Positions 53,391 through 63,667 of a DNA stretch of 64,000 bases are shown here, piece by piece (the first letter of the stretch is position 1; each line of letters starts with the position of its first letter). The position numbers and the translations under genes were made by a program. Below the pieces are notes generated by a model. That model worked only from the letters and a program-made list of their open reading frames with translations. It did not search any database and was not told where the DNA came from. Source of the stretch: Tricholoma matsutake (lineage: Eukaryota > Basidiomycota > Agaricomycetes > Agaricales > Tricholomataceae); NCBI GenBank assembly GCA_026075535.2, contig AP026539.1:1798001-1862000 (forward strand). The letters are read 5' to 3'.

Positions 53391-54580
53391 ATGGGGAAGT
53401 GTATTTCTGAAGACATCCAATGGATTATTGTTTGTTTAAGCACAAGAATGCCAAGGGAAGATATTGCAATGTATACAGGTGTTAGCCAGTGCAAAACTGA
53501 CAAAGTTTTATCCACTTTCAATAGAGAAGGCACTGTCAAGGCCACTACTTCCCAGAGACCTCACACGTATGCAAGTCTGTGTGATGATGATGTTCAGGTG
53601 CATCTAGGTTGCTTATCTCAGCAGGTTTCTCCCACTAGCAGTGCAGCATCTGCTGCAGACAGTGAATGCAGCACCAGATTTATACCTTGACAAACTATGT
53701 CAAGACCTCAAATTACATACCAGGAAGTCGGTCTCTACTTCAACAATCTGGAGAACCCTTTGCAAAGCAGGGTATACCATGAAAAAGGTGCGTTGGCAGT
53801 ACATTGTTGTGTGAAGAGGTGACTCAGTCATATTGACAGCTCACACACATTGCCATGGAATGGAATGCTCAGGCTTGTGCTGAGTTCGCAGCTCGTATCA
53901 GTGAATACAGGCCCAATCAATTAGTGTTTGTAGATGAACGTGCTGTTGATCGTCAAGCAACATACCATGGATATGCTTGGTCTCTAAAGGGCCACCAAGC
54001 TACTCGTAAGGCCTTCTTTAGTCGTGGGCAAAGGTGTGTGTCTTTTTCATTGTGCTTTTGAAGTTTGCACTAAGTTCCTGTTCTCAGGTTTTCAGTTCTT
54101 CCCACATTATTGCTCAATGATGGCATTCTACATTGTGACATTGTAGAAGGCTTGTTTGACTCCCAGCTTTTCTATCAATTCATAGCTTGGCTTTTGGAAC
54201 AAATGCACCCTTTCCCAGCCCCAAACCCAGTCATTGTCATGGATAATTGCCGCATCCATAAACATCCAGCCATACTGCAGCAAATCGAGCAACAGTGAGT
54301 TGCAAACCATGCAATTCTGATATTTATTCGAGTTCTAATCCTTATCTGATTATTTCAAGTGGGATGCACATCTGAGTTTCTTCCTCCATACTCTCCTGAC
54401 TACAATCCTATAGAGCTCACTTTCTCTGCCATGAAATACCATCTTCGCAGAAATGGTGAATATGCTCATTTAGTCATGACTGAGCTGGGTGACGAAGGTA
54501 TTTTTTCACTTTATCTATGGCTCTCTATGAGATCTCAGTGGCAGGAGTCTTTGGGTGGTATCATCAGTGTAGTTTTGTGA
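53391..54580 (+). pseudogene. Tc1/mariner-like DDE transposase, decayed
   Basis: N-terminal helix-turn-helix ISEDIQWIIVCLSTRMPRED and CKTDKVLSTFNREG (53391-53540), then YLDKLCQDLKLHTRKSVS and TIWRTLCKAGYTMKKVRW (53680-53800), a frameshift, and the catalytic core: first Asp in QLVFVDERAVDRQ (53930), intron GTGTGT..CTCAG (about 54035-54088), CDIVEGLFDSQLFYQFI, second Asp in VIVMDNCRIHKHP (54240), an intron (54295-54359) whose join is off by one base, and the third acidic residue in LPPYSPDYNPIEL (54390-54420). All three catalytic residues survive. This is the IS630/Tc1/mariner group common in agaricomycetes; it may be the transposase of element X. Confidence 0.88.
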
Positions 54581-54718
54581 AATAATAGGGACCTTTGCTC
54601 CATTCCACCTGTATCTCTGACATATCAGTTGGGAAGACTATACTTGGGCATAAACATCACTTTACGAAGAGTGGGGGTGTGATTCAATTCCATCATTTAT
54701 ATACACACACTCAGCCTC

Positions 54719-56273
54719 TCAGGCTGGGTTCAGATTGAAGGTTCCTGCAAGAACTTTGGCTACATCCTCCTCTGCATACCTGACGATAAGTGCTGCTATC
54801 CCCATCCCAACTCCAAGGCATTGGGCCAGGTCACTGTGTGAAATAAAGTCCCCTATTAGCTGGTCAATGTCAAAGAATCCTTGATTGAACAATTTGTCGC
54901 AAAGTGTGCCCAGCTGGGCTCAAGAGCATTTTGGGTGGTTATCGCAGTACATCACCCAATTGTTGACATCTGGAAAGTTGATGTCTGTATCAGCTGCTGT
55001 TGTCAGTGCTGCTGGAGGAGTTTTGTCAGAAGCATGGTGAAACAGCATGCTCGCTTGAGGACCTACAACTGAACAGTCAAATATCAGACATGACAACTAA
55101 GAATGTAGGAATTACCATTGTATAACCCCATTGCTTGCTGCATTGACCATGGATTCATGAAGCCACCAGGGTAAAACAGGGTGCCCATCATTGGTGGGAA
55201 TCCCATCGGCATCATTTGCAGTTGCTGCTGATGTTTATCTTGTGAACCCTTGGGATGACAAACAGAGTAGTAAAGATTGATTTGTGGGGGCTTCATATCA
55301 ATAGACACTGTTGTTGGATTTTTGATCTATTTGCAATAATACTCAGAAGATGGTTAAGTGGAATGTCCCTTCAATGTACATGTAATTCGGCCCACAAGTT
55401 GAGGTCATTCTCAGTGATTACATAGCACTGTGTAGTAATTCCATCCCACCAGCATGGCACAGCTCTGTCTCCTAGAGTATGTGTTTCACATTTCCAGCAA
55501 GCTTGGATTGCCTTCCAAATGGCAATTTTCTTCTGGTATGGACACTCACTTTTGGCCTCAGGCTCACTATCATCATCTGAGCCACAATCCAAATCCTCAT
55601 GTTTCCTTTTCAATAATCCTGCTGCTTTTTTCTTGTTCTTACTAGGTTTTGGGAGCATGCCAACCCTTGCATGTTGTCATCCAGAAGGTGGTTTTGGTGC
55701 TCTGCTGGGAATTGTTGTCATGGTCACAATGCTCTGAGTATCTGACTCTTTGCTATCCTCCTCCTCTAAGTCATATTCATCCTTGGGTTGACCTGGCCCA
55801 GCTTTCCATTCCTCCCACTCTTCTTCAGGAAGCTCAAAGTTCCCAATTGACCTATCCACTTCACTAAATTCAGGCTCTTCAGCAATCTGAGCCAACAACT
55901 GTGCAAAATGTTTCTGACCTGGTCTCTCTGGAAAAACATCTGGCTCAAGAACATCTTCAACCTCACCATCCAGTGCTGTTTCAGCTTGATCTCCCTTGAC
56001 TTTGGCTGGAGTATTCCTTTTAGTGGGTCAGTTTGTGTGCATGGGTGCTGTGTCCACCTGTCCTTGGCATCCAAGAGCTGTCTTTTTACCATGGCCCTTT
56101 GGTTTTGTCGATGGATCAGACTGCTTTTTGGTAGGTGCACCAATTTGCTCTTCTTCCACTGGGACTGAGGAGTTATGCAGAGTAGTACCTTCTGTCAGAG
56201 CTGGAGAAGCAGACACTTGTTTCTTTGCAGATCTGGCAGCTGCATGTTGTTTTACAGAATGCGCACCCATCAA
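54719..56273 (-). pseudogene. Gene of unknown family with SAM-like C-terminus, in element X
   Basis: ATG 56273 (MGAHSVKQHAAARSAKKQ); Lys/Pro-rich start, acidic middle (EEEWEEWKAGPGQPKDEYDL), basic KNKKKAAGLLKRKHEDLD, then a cysteine motif IQACWKCETHTLGDRAVPCW (55530) and NLWAELH. Two intron-separated exons follow: MKPPQINLYYSVC with a Met/Gly/Pro-rich part, and FPDVNNWVMYCDNHPKCS, GTLCDKLFNQGFFDIDQLIG, LGVGMGIAALIVRYAEEDVA, a helical bundle like the SAM-type end of many agaricomycete transposon-linked proteins. TGA stops at 56028, 55677 and near 54918 all stand where CGA would restore the frame. Function unknown. Confidence 0.5.
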
Positions 56274-56740
56274 TGCTTTTGGTGGTTGGTATTAGCAGAA
56301 GGAAGAGGAGGGAAATTTACTAGGTGATGTCAAATCAAAACTTGGTGGCTTGACAAAACAATACCATGGTGGCACTAATTCTCTAGATTCCATGGCACAG
56401 AGCACTGGCCCAGGAACAACACTAACAGAGACTCTTGATGTGCTGCTACCTATGGACACCATTACTTGGGGTAAACTTGTTCAATGGCCCACAGCTCTCT
56501 GCAAAGGATAAGACCACTCAAGAAAAGACTTCTTACAACTGTCAAATCAGCATGTCTCATGGTGAACCTCTCGACATTCAGATCACACAACATTGGGAGC
56601 ATCTCTAGTATATATCAAATAGTACAAATACAAATCTGTGTACTATTCCATCAATGGCCCAGCAAGTTGTAAGCATTCATCTGCATAAATGAAAGTAAGC
56701 AAAACCACATGACTGCACAGTCACATGGAAATGACAACAA

Positions 56741-58987
56741 TACACATTCAATTGACCATTCAAAGATTTTGGAATTGTTCATGTCATAGTTTTTGCATGT
56801 AAATGAGACACTGGCAAGTAAAATTCATCCCAAAGAAATGGTGGCAACCCTGAGTAGATCCTCATAGTCCAAGCCTTTGCCATGAGAGTGCAGTGCATCT
56901 GTTCCATGCAACCAATGTGAGCAGAAGTATGTGGAGCAGTAAATTGCTGGTCTGTACCTCACGTTTTCAACCAAACCTGCATTTTGTGAGACTTCAGTTT
57001 GCTGTTATCAGTGATGTAGGTCCTGATTTTCAGTCCAGTCTCATTTTCCCAAGCAAGTTCCCAAGCTTTCAGTTCTGGAAAAGAGTCATCCTTATTTTGC
57101 AGAGGTATCAACCAAGGGAAAGATGTGTAATCATCGACTATATCCATAACATACAAATTCTCATCCAGAGATTTGACAGCATGGGGGCCTAATAAGTCCA
57201 CCCACACTTTTTCCAACTTTCTTGTCACCCTATGTCCTCTCCCCTCTTCACACATCTTAGGAACAGGAGTTCTGGTCTGTTTACCAAAAACACAAGATTT
57301 CCATTTAGGAGGTTTAGGGATAGAGCTAGTAGGCACACCTGTGAGTGTGCCCTTTTTGGCCATATCCCAAAGAGACTGATAATGTGTGACCGAGATGGCA
57401 GTGCCACATTTCCAGGTTGAGAGGTACACATGATCAGTGGCAGCAGAATATAGGTTAAGAGTATAGAGTTTTTTGGAGAGTCAAGATCCCTGGGCAATGA
57501 GTGCACCAGTGGATTTGTCAGTGATCCAATATAGGGAATTGTCAAAATGGGCTGTAGCATTAGAGTCATCAGCCAGTGTTCCCACTGAAATAAGCTGAAC
57601 TGCTGCATTAGGAATATAGAGGGTGTTACATAATGTAATTGATGCACCTTGAGCAACCCACAATTTGATGTTGCTCGACTCCAATGGCAACAATTGATGT
57701 GCCACCAATGCCTTTGACAGAATGTGGCTGAACCAGATGAAGAGTGAGAAAATCCAATTTGTCAGGGGAAATGTGGACAGATGCCCCAGTATCAGTTATA
57801 AATGGATGATTGTTGATGGATGGTTGAGAATGGCTTGCCTGATTGAGAGGTTCAACGGAAAATGCATCAGTGATGGGTGTAAAAGAATTATGAGCCCAAT
57901 CAATACTAGTCATTTCCTCATCCTCAGTGACAATCCAACCCTCATATTCTGATCCATTGTTGGCAGTAGGAAGCTGATCACTAGTCAGTCCAACAAAATC
58001 TGCCACATGGGCCACTGGTGGGTTGGGTGGGGAGGCCATCCAGGCAGAGTTGAGCATGACAGTGAAAGCCTGACCATTAACGTCCTTCACAGTGATTGGA
58101 ACCCTGGAGCTTGATTGAGATGAGGTACCATTCTTCTTTCCCTTATCCCATGCCAACCATCAGGCTGCAACTGATTCCTCAATAGACCTGCCTGCCATGC
58201 CACCACCAGGTTTGATGCAATACTCAATGGTATGCCCAGGCTTCTTACATACAGGGTTCATGCAAAGATACAGACTTGGAGGCCTTGATGGCTTGGAGTG
58301 GGCAGAGAGTGCAATTGAGGAATTATTACGGTAGTCATTCTTGAGAAGAGACTGCTCATTTTTGAGAAACATGCATATATCTTTGGATGTGTAAGGCAAT
58401 GAAGCAGTGGAGGTGGCAATGTCATGAGAAATAATGGATTGTGCATGGGGGAAATTTTCACTGAGGGAACTAAGCAATGCAATACAGCAAAGGAGGTCAG
58501 CTTTAATGTCCCCAATGGCAAAAGCATGCTCAATAAGAGTGCAGATTTTTTCAGCAGTCTTGGGGAGGGGAGTGTCCTTTGTGCACTGAATGGAGAGGGC
58601 CTGCTGTAATAGCTGCACCTGTCAAACTGGGCCTTCTTTCTGATGTTGCTCCTGCAGGGCCTTCCAATTAATACTAGGACCCTTTGACATATCAATAAAT
58701 GGATGCTCAGAGGGAGCAACACTGGACACTAGAAAGGCATTGGCTAAATGAGAGTTGGCTTTCCAATTCATGAGGGCATGGTAATTGGATGAGGGTGGTT
58801 GAGTGATATCACCAGTGAGATAGTCATAGAGACCATTGAGAGTGAGAGCGATGGTGATTTCTTCACACCATTCTTTGTAGTTAGATTTGAGTTTATCGAG
58901 CTTCTCACTGACATACTGGACAGATAATTTGATGAGTGGGATGGATGGGGCAGTAGGATCAGAAGCCGTAGTTGACTCAACCATCAC
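56741..58987 (-). pseudogene. Copia-2 gag, protease and integrase
   Basis: Gag from ATG 58987: LKSNYKEWCEEITIALTLNG, WKALQEQHQ, TGA 58622, ALSIQCTKDTPLPKTAEK, knuckle CMNPVCKKPGHTIEYC (58270), TGA 58160, then the protease FITDTGASVHISPDKLDF (57780), a frameshift near 57690, VGTLADDSNATAHFDNS, TGA 57481, pre-integrase YLSTWKCGTAISVTHYQ and CVFGKQTRTPVPKMCEEGRG, integrase core KVWVDLLGPHAVKS and MDIVDDYTSFPWLIPL, and, decayed, IFEWSIECV at 56750. The three TGAs stand in a frame otherwise shared from gag to protease and are explained by CGA. Protein normally forms particles, matures and integrates the cDNA. Confidence 0.9.
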
Positions 58988-59202
58988 AGGCTAATGTGGA
59001 GTGGCAGGAAGATGTGTAGTCACAACAAAGGAGCACATGCACCAGAATTATTGGGTTGTGCACAAAGTAAATTCCTTGATCCAGGATGGCAAGAGTGATT
59101 GAGATGATCAATCAAAACAGAAAAGGCACCAGATGATGTATGTTGTTGAGTGGCTAGGAAGCTTTCTATCATTGTTTCTAACAATGAGATTGGCCCATAA
59201 CC

Positions 59203-59555
59203 TATAGAAAATCAATCCTAGTGTAATCAGAGTTTAACTCAGTCTCTGTACAAGTGACTCAGATAATACAAGTACTGTACCTAGCATAATCAGAGTTTAA
59301 CTATAGGTACAGTAAGTAATGATCCATAATCGAGTGATAACAAATGCACCCACCTCAGTCTCTGTACAAGTGACTGAGGTGAACAGTTGACTGTCTACTC
59401 TATATATATGTGAGGCCAGCTACACAAAGAATGAAAGGAATAAACAGCACAAAGGTACCTATGAAACGACACATCAAAGAGATAAGCTATAAATAGTACA
59501 TGCATCAGAGGCATGATCATGTATGCTCACGGTGTGATAATGAGCATTCTCAACA
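59203..59555 (-). repeat. 5' LTR of Copia-2
   Basis: 353 bases; differs from the 3' LTR by a 2-base deletion (GTGTAATC for GTGTAAAATC) and a few transitions. Followed by target copy ATGAC at 59556-59560. The bases next to its inner edge (GGTTATGGGCC on the minus strand) would be the primer site; I cannot name the tRNA. Confidence 0.93.
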
Positions 59556-59560
59556 ATGAC

Positions 59561-60731
59561 CTGTCTTCCACATCAAACACAACAAGAATGGAACAGTTTG
59601 TTGGAAGGCACACCTTGTATTCAAAGGTTTTGAACAGATCTTCAGCAAAGACTACACAAAGACTACCTCACCTACAGCACACATGGAATCTTGGCAAATT
59701 CTTCTGGATATTGCCACTTCACTTGGCTGGGATGCCCAACAAATTGATGTCAAGACCACTTTTCTTTATGGCCTATTACCAGTTGATGAAGTGAACAACC
59801 AACAGGTTTTGAGGAGCCAGGGAAAGAAGGGTGGGTCTGGGAGTTACAACATGGACTTTATGGTATGAAACAGAGTGGACGCATCTGGAATCAAACCTTG
59901 AACATGCAAATAATTGCCTGCAGTTTTATAAGGCTCTCTCTCATGTGAGTCCTCTATCTATTATTGCAAGACTGATTCTGGTACCATTATAGCGGCAGTG
60001 CATGTTGATGACTACTTATCTATTGCCAGTCACAAAGAGGAGAACAAGTGTTTTTAAAGACCAGATGGGGAAAGTCTGGACAATCTCAGAGCTTGAGACT
60101 GCCCAGTTTGTTTTGGGTATTGCAATCTCCTGGGATAGTGAAAATCAAATAGTCGCATTATCACAAGTAGCACTAATTGACAAAATTGTCTCTCAGTTTG
60201 GTCAGACTGATACCAACCCACTTTCAGCACCGATGGAGTTAGGGCCAGAAGTTACATTGTATCAACTGCACCACACTATCCTCACAAGCTAGGTGCACTA
60301 CCCTATCGGTCATTAGTTGGTTGCTTGTTATACCTCACTATCTCAACTCACCCTGACATTGCCTTTGCTGTCCAACAACTTTCCCAATTCCTGGACTCAT
60401 ATTCATTTGAGCATTTGCATCCTGCCTTACAACTTGTCTGATATCTTAAGGGGACATGCAATCTCAAACTTCACTTGGGGGGGATAATCCCATTTCTCTG
60501 TTAGCATATACCAACTCTGACTGGGCTAGTGGCTTGGACACTAGGCAAAGCATTAGTGGATATATGTGCTAACTCAGATCCAGAGCCATTTTGTGGACTG
60601 CCCATAAACAGAAAACTGCTGTGGCTTCCTCTTGTGAGGCTGAATATGTTGCAGGTTTCACAGCAGCAAAAGAATGTATTTGGGTTTGTACTCTGCTCAC
60701 TGCCATTGGTTATGCACCCCTTGCACCCGTA
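59561..60731 (+). pseudogene. Copia-3 reverse transcriptase and RNase H, 5' part
   Basis: In shifted frames: KTTQRLPHLQHTW region, MESWQILLDIATSLGWDAQQ, IDVKTTFLYGLLPVDE, YGMKQSG, catalytic box AVHVDDYLSIA (about 60000) intact, VWTISELETAQFVLGIAISW, LIDKIVSQFGQTD, then YRSLVGCLLYLTISTHPDI (60300-60360), and RNase H AYTNSDWASG and CEAEYVAGFTAAKECIW (60640-60690). E3 is inserted after LLTAIGYAPLAPV. Confidence 0.85.
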
Positions 60732-61223
60732 ATTTACACTGCCCCATATGTGGACTGTGTGGACTCCATGTGGACTGTGCAGAGTCCAACCATCTGGTGA
60801 CCAAAATAAAAAATTACACCCCTTTCACCACAGACTCCGCCCCAGTCCACGTGGAGTCTGCATAAGTCTGTGCAGAGTCCACATAAGTCCACATAAGTCC
60901 ACACAGACTCCAACCATGTGGTGACCCAAATGAAGAATTGAGGCATGGGTTGATGGCAAAAAAAAAACAAGGATGCCCACACAACAGGGGACATTTTATT
61001 GGTAGTATTAAATACAAAAAAAGTTGCCCCCCTGCCAAAGAGGGGGGCAGTAGACTATATAATAAAATAAATAACCCACCATCTCGCTAGCATGCAAGAT
61101 GGCAGGGGCAGGTGCATTCATCATCGGCCCTCTCTTGTGGCCCCCTCTTGTCCCCCCTCACCATTCCCTATTGGTCTGTATGCACCCCCCTTCCTCATTG
61201 TTTTTCCACCCACATTCCACCCC

Positions 61224-61314
61224 ATGAGCAGTTGCTCATGAGGCTGGGGGTGGGTCACCCGGCTTGTTGTTGTCATTGTTCCACCTGTGATCCACCCCAT
61301 GAGCAGTTGCTCAT
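61224..61314. repeat. ATGAGCAGTTGCTCAT palindromes in E3
   Basis: Perfect 16-base palindromes at 61224-61239 and 61299-61314, each in CCACCCC-palindrome-GAGGCTGGGGG context, with diverged copies at 61771-61784 and 62143-62158 and in E1 (148-170, 707-735, 797-816). Confidence 0.85.
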
Positions 61315-61386
61315 GAGGCTGGGGGCAGGTGGTGTGCTGTCATCTCCTGTCCCTGTGCCTGGGTGTCGTTCCACCCATGTTCCACC

Positions 61387-61758
61387 TAGTGTTGCCTTGA
61401 CCGACTTTTGGCATTTTTGTATATTGAGAATAGCTTGATAGCCATGTGTCTAGACTGCTTAGTGTTGAGAGAGGACCCATTGACTTTTGGGGTCTTGCAT
61501 CCATGTAAATATTTTGAGAATTTTATAAATTTTATTTCAATTGATGTTGCCCTTGACTCATTTTTTCAAGTCAACCAGTAAAAAATAAGTCAAGAGCAAT
61601 ATCAATTCCAATAAAATTTATAAAATTATTAAAATATTTCCATGGATGCACGACCCCAAAAGTCGATAAGTCCTCTCTCAACACTAAGTGGTCCAGGCAC
61701 ATGGTATCAAGTTATTCTCAATATACAAAAATGCCAAAAGTCAGTCAAGGCAACACTA
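61387..61758. mobile_element. hAT-like MITE (family M1), intact copy
   Basis: 372 bases, TAGTGTTGCC...GGCAACACTA, long inverted arms (GACTTTTGGCATTTTTGTAT and inverse, TTGAGAGAGGAC and inverse) and a perfect 8-bp duplication GTTCCACC (61379-61386, 61759-61766). It sits inside one palindrome unit of E3. Confidence 0.95.
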
Positions 61759-62445
61759 GTTCCACCCCACAAGCAGTTGCTCATGAGGCTGGGGGTGGGT
61801 GGCTTGTCATCATTTGTTGCCATTGTTCCCCATTTGGATTTCTGTCTTTTGTTTTTTTTTGGGGGGGGGGAGGGGTTTGGGCATGTCAGTGTGACATGGC
61901 AAATGTATGGGGGTTGGTGGGTGCTTACTAGGCAGGTATCCCCCTTCTGGGGTCTCCTGGCATCCCTCAGCACCCTCCTAGCCCATGTCAACAGCCTCAC
62001 ATCCTGTTTGAACAGGGAGGAGGGGAATTGGGTGGGCGGACCCCCAGGTGGGTGTCATTGTCATCTCCCTCGTAGTCTCCCTCATCTCCCTTTCCTCTCA
62101 TCTCCCATCCCCCTTGTCATCATTCCACCCACCATCCACCCCATGAGCAGTGGCTCACGAGGCTGGAGGTGGGTGGTGTGTTCTTGTGGGGTGGATGGTG
62201 GGTGGTGTGTCGTTCTGTGGTTGGTGTCAGTTTCGTCGGTGTCATGAGGCTGGGGGCAGGTGGTGTGTCATCCGTCGCCATGGGTGGTCATGGTGGGGCC
62301 CTGGTGCTCATTTTCATCTGTTTTGGGGGGGGTTGCATCATCCTGCATTGTCGTCCATTGTTACCTGTAGATTAGAACCTAAAAAACAAAGAAAACAATT
62401 AGTTAGTTGAGAAAAAGAAGAAATGAATTAAAAAAATTTACCTAC

Positions 62446-62779
62446 AGCCCAAATGACACAATTGCATCATTTGGGCCTGCATTGCTTCTGGTCAGCTAGT
62501 TTGCAGCTCTTCATGGCCATGGAGTTGTTACCTGTAGATTAGAACCTAAAAAACAAAGAAAACAACTAGTTAGTTGATAAGAAGAAGAAATGAATAAATA
62601 AAATTACCTATGGCCCAAACGATGCAATTGCATCATTTGGGCCTGTGTTGTCATCCATTGTTACCTGTAGATTAGAACCTAAAAAACAAAGACAACAATT
62701 AGTTTGTTGATAAAAAGAAGAAATGAATATAAAAAAATTACCTATGGCCCAAAAAATGCAATTGCGTCATTTGGGCCCA
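62446..62779 (-). repeat. Three tandem palindrome/splice-like modules of E3
   Basis: Palindromes GCCCAAATGA...TCATTTGGGC at 62446-62477, 62612-62643 and 62748-62779, spaced 136-166 bases. On the minus strand each runs into ATAGGTAATTTTT, a T-rich intron-like stretch, TTTTTTAG, a 14-base GTTCTAATCTACAG and GGTAACAATGG. Spacers are nearly identical (GATTAGAACCTAAAAAAC on the plus strand at 62369, 62535, 62671). Confidence 0.85.
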
Positions 62780-63376
62780 CATTGCTTCTGTTCAGCTTGT
62801 TGGCAGCTCTTCATGGCCATGGAATGGGGCTGGGAGTGGGTGGAGGTGATGTGGGTGGAGTGGAGATGGTGGTGGTAGAGAGGGAAGGAGGGAGGGAGTG
62901 AGGTGGTGGCGTGGTCATCATCGATGGTGGTGGTGGTGAGTGATGAGCTGGCAATGTTGATGATGCAGCTGTGTGCTTTGTCATACAAAGCCAAACAGTT
63001 GTATGTAGTTGCATCAATGGCTACAAAAAATAATGGCTGCATAGTGTAACAGTAATGTGCATCTGTACTTTATTAGTTAACCATGAGGCTCCAAGTTCAA
63101 ACACCATTTGTGACATTATTTTGCTAAGCTCAAATGGTCTGCTTGGATGCATGTGGACTGTCCTTGCTGGTTTGACCTGTTTGATCATGGATGCAGATGG
63201 ATGGAATCCTTGGAATCCGAGTAAAATCCACAGAATCCATGTTAATCTGCACCAATCCATGCAGACTGGCACACCCTGTTGCACAGCTAAAATGGTTTAT
63301 TGTATGGATTGCAAATCTGCACGGAGTCCATGTAATTCTGCATGGATCCGTGCAGAACATATGGGGCAGTGTAAAG

Positions 63377-63660
63377 ACCTCCTTGCACTGACCCCAATGC
63401 TCTGTGACAATACAGTCTCTATTAGCTTGCCCGAGGACCCCTTCTCTACTCCAAAGTAAAGCATATGGATATAAAATTCCATTTCTTGCATGAGCACATT
63501 CAGTCACAAGAGCTTACTGTATCCTACATCAACACTTGCAATAATATTGCCAATCTTTTCACCAAGGCTCTCGATGTTAAACAATTCATGAGGCTTCATG
63601 GTTTTCTGGGTCTCAGTTGATCTCTCCCTGATTCCATGCAAGGAGGAGTATTCATAGTGA
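63377..63660 (+). pseudogene. Copia-3 RNase H, 3' part
   Basis: LCDNTVSISLPEDPFSTPK, then after a frame change DIKFHFLHEHIQSQELTV, SYINTCNNIANLFTKALDVK and QFMRLHGFLGLS, the normal C-terminus of copia pol. The purine-rich GTGAGGAGGAG at 63657-63667 precedes the LTR. Confidence 0.88.
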
Positions 63661-63667
63661 GGAGGAG

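Larger units (their letters stand above)
43594..56740. mobile_element. Element X: TA-flanked TIR element carrying host-gene fragments
   Basis: Inverted repeats of about 57 bases lie at both ends (TTGTCATTTCCATGTGACTG at the left, its inverse at the right, continuing through CTTACTTTCATTTATGCAGA). TA lies just outside each end (43592-43593, 56741-56742). They interrupt Copia-2 integrase between IECV and IGYD. Net of the MITE and Gypsy-B2 nested in it, X is about 6.5 kb. It contains a Tc1/mariner-like transposase (53391-54580), fragments of chitin synthase and CWC25, and an unnamed gene with a SAM-like end. The right end has 3 extra bases (TTG), so the exact boundary is open. Confidence 0.7.
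39803..59555 (-). mobile_element. Copia-2: complete Ty1/copia element spread over 19.8 kb
   Basis: LTRs at 39803-40157 and 59203-59555 are near identical (355 and 353 bases; TGTTGAGAATGC...TCTATA on the minus strand) and are bracketed by ATGAC at 39798-39802 and 59556-59560. Parts in order on the minus strand: gag (58987-58160), protease and pre-integrase (58156-57430), integrase (57429-56741), [element X], integrase C-terminus and RT start (43593-42747), [repeat R2], RT and RNase H (41552-40180), purine-rich GTGAGGAGGAG, LTR. Native length without insertions is about 5.4 kb. Confidence 0.92.
60732..63376 (-). mobile_element. E3: family E non-coding TIR element with both ends
   Basis: TTTACACTGCCCCATATG at 60733 and its inverse CATATGGGGCAGTGTAAAG ending at 63376 bound 2.6 kb of non-coding sequence. 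From left: subterminal GTCCACATAA/GGACTCTGC tandem repeats (60745-60915), a hairpin (61026-61046), ATGAGCAGTTGCTCAT palindromes (61224, 61299, 61771, 62143), a nested MITE (61387-61758), three splice-like palindrome modules (62446-62779), GGTGGT-rich sequence shared with E2, a tRNA-like module (63035-63105) and subterminal GGATTGGTG/GGAATCC repeats (63200-63350). It interrupts Copia-3 RNase H. CCTTGCAC occurs near both edges (60718-60728, 63381-63388), hinting at a long target duplication but not adjacent. Confidence 0.85.

Noticed and set aside
62041..62410. Gly/Trp-rich frames in E3
   Set aside because: GGTGGT low-complexity repeats, open by composition.
60718..63388. CCTTGCAC as target duplication of E3
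   Set aside because: The two copies are not adjacent to the termini (5-6 extra bases on each side), so I note it without claiming it.
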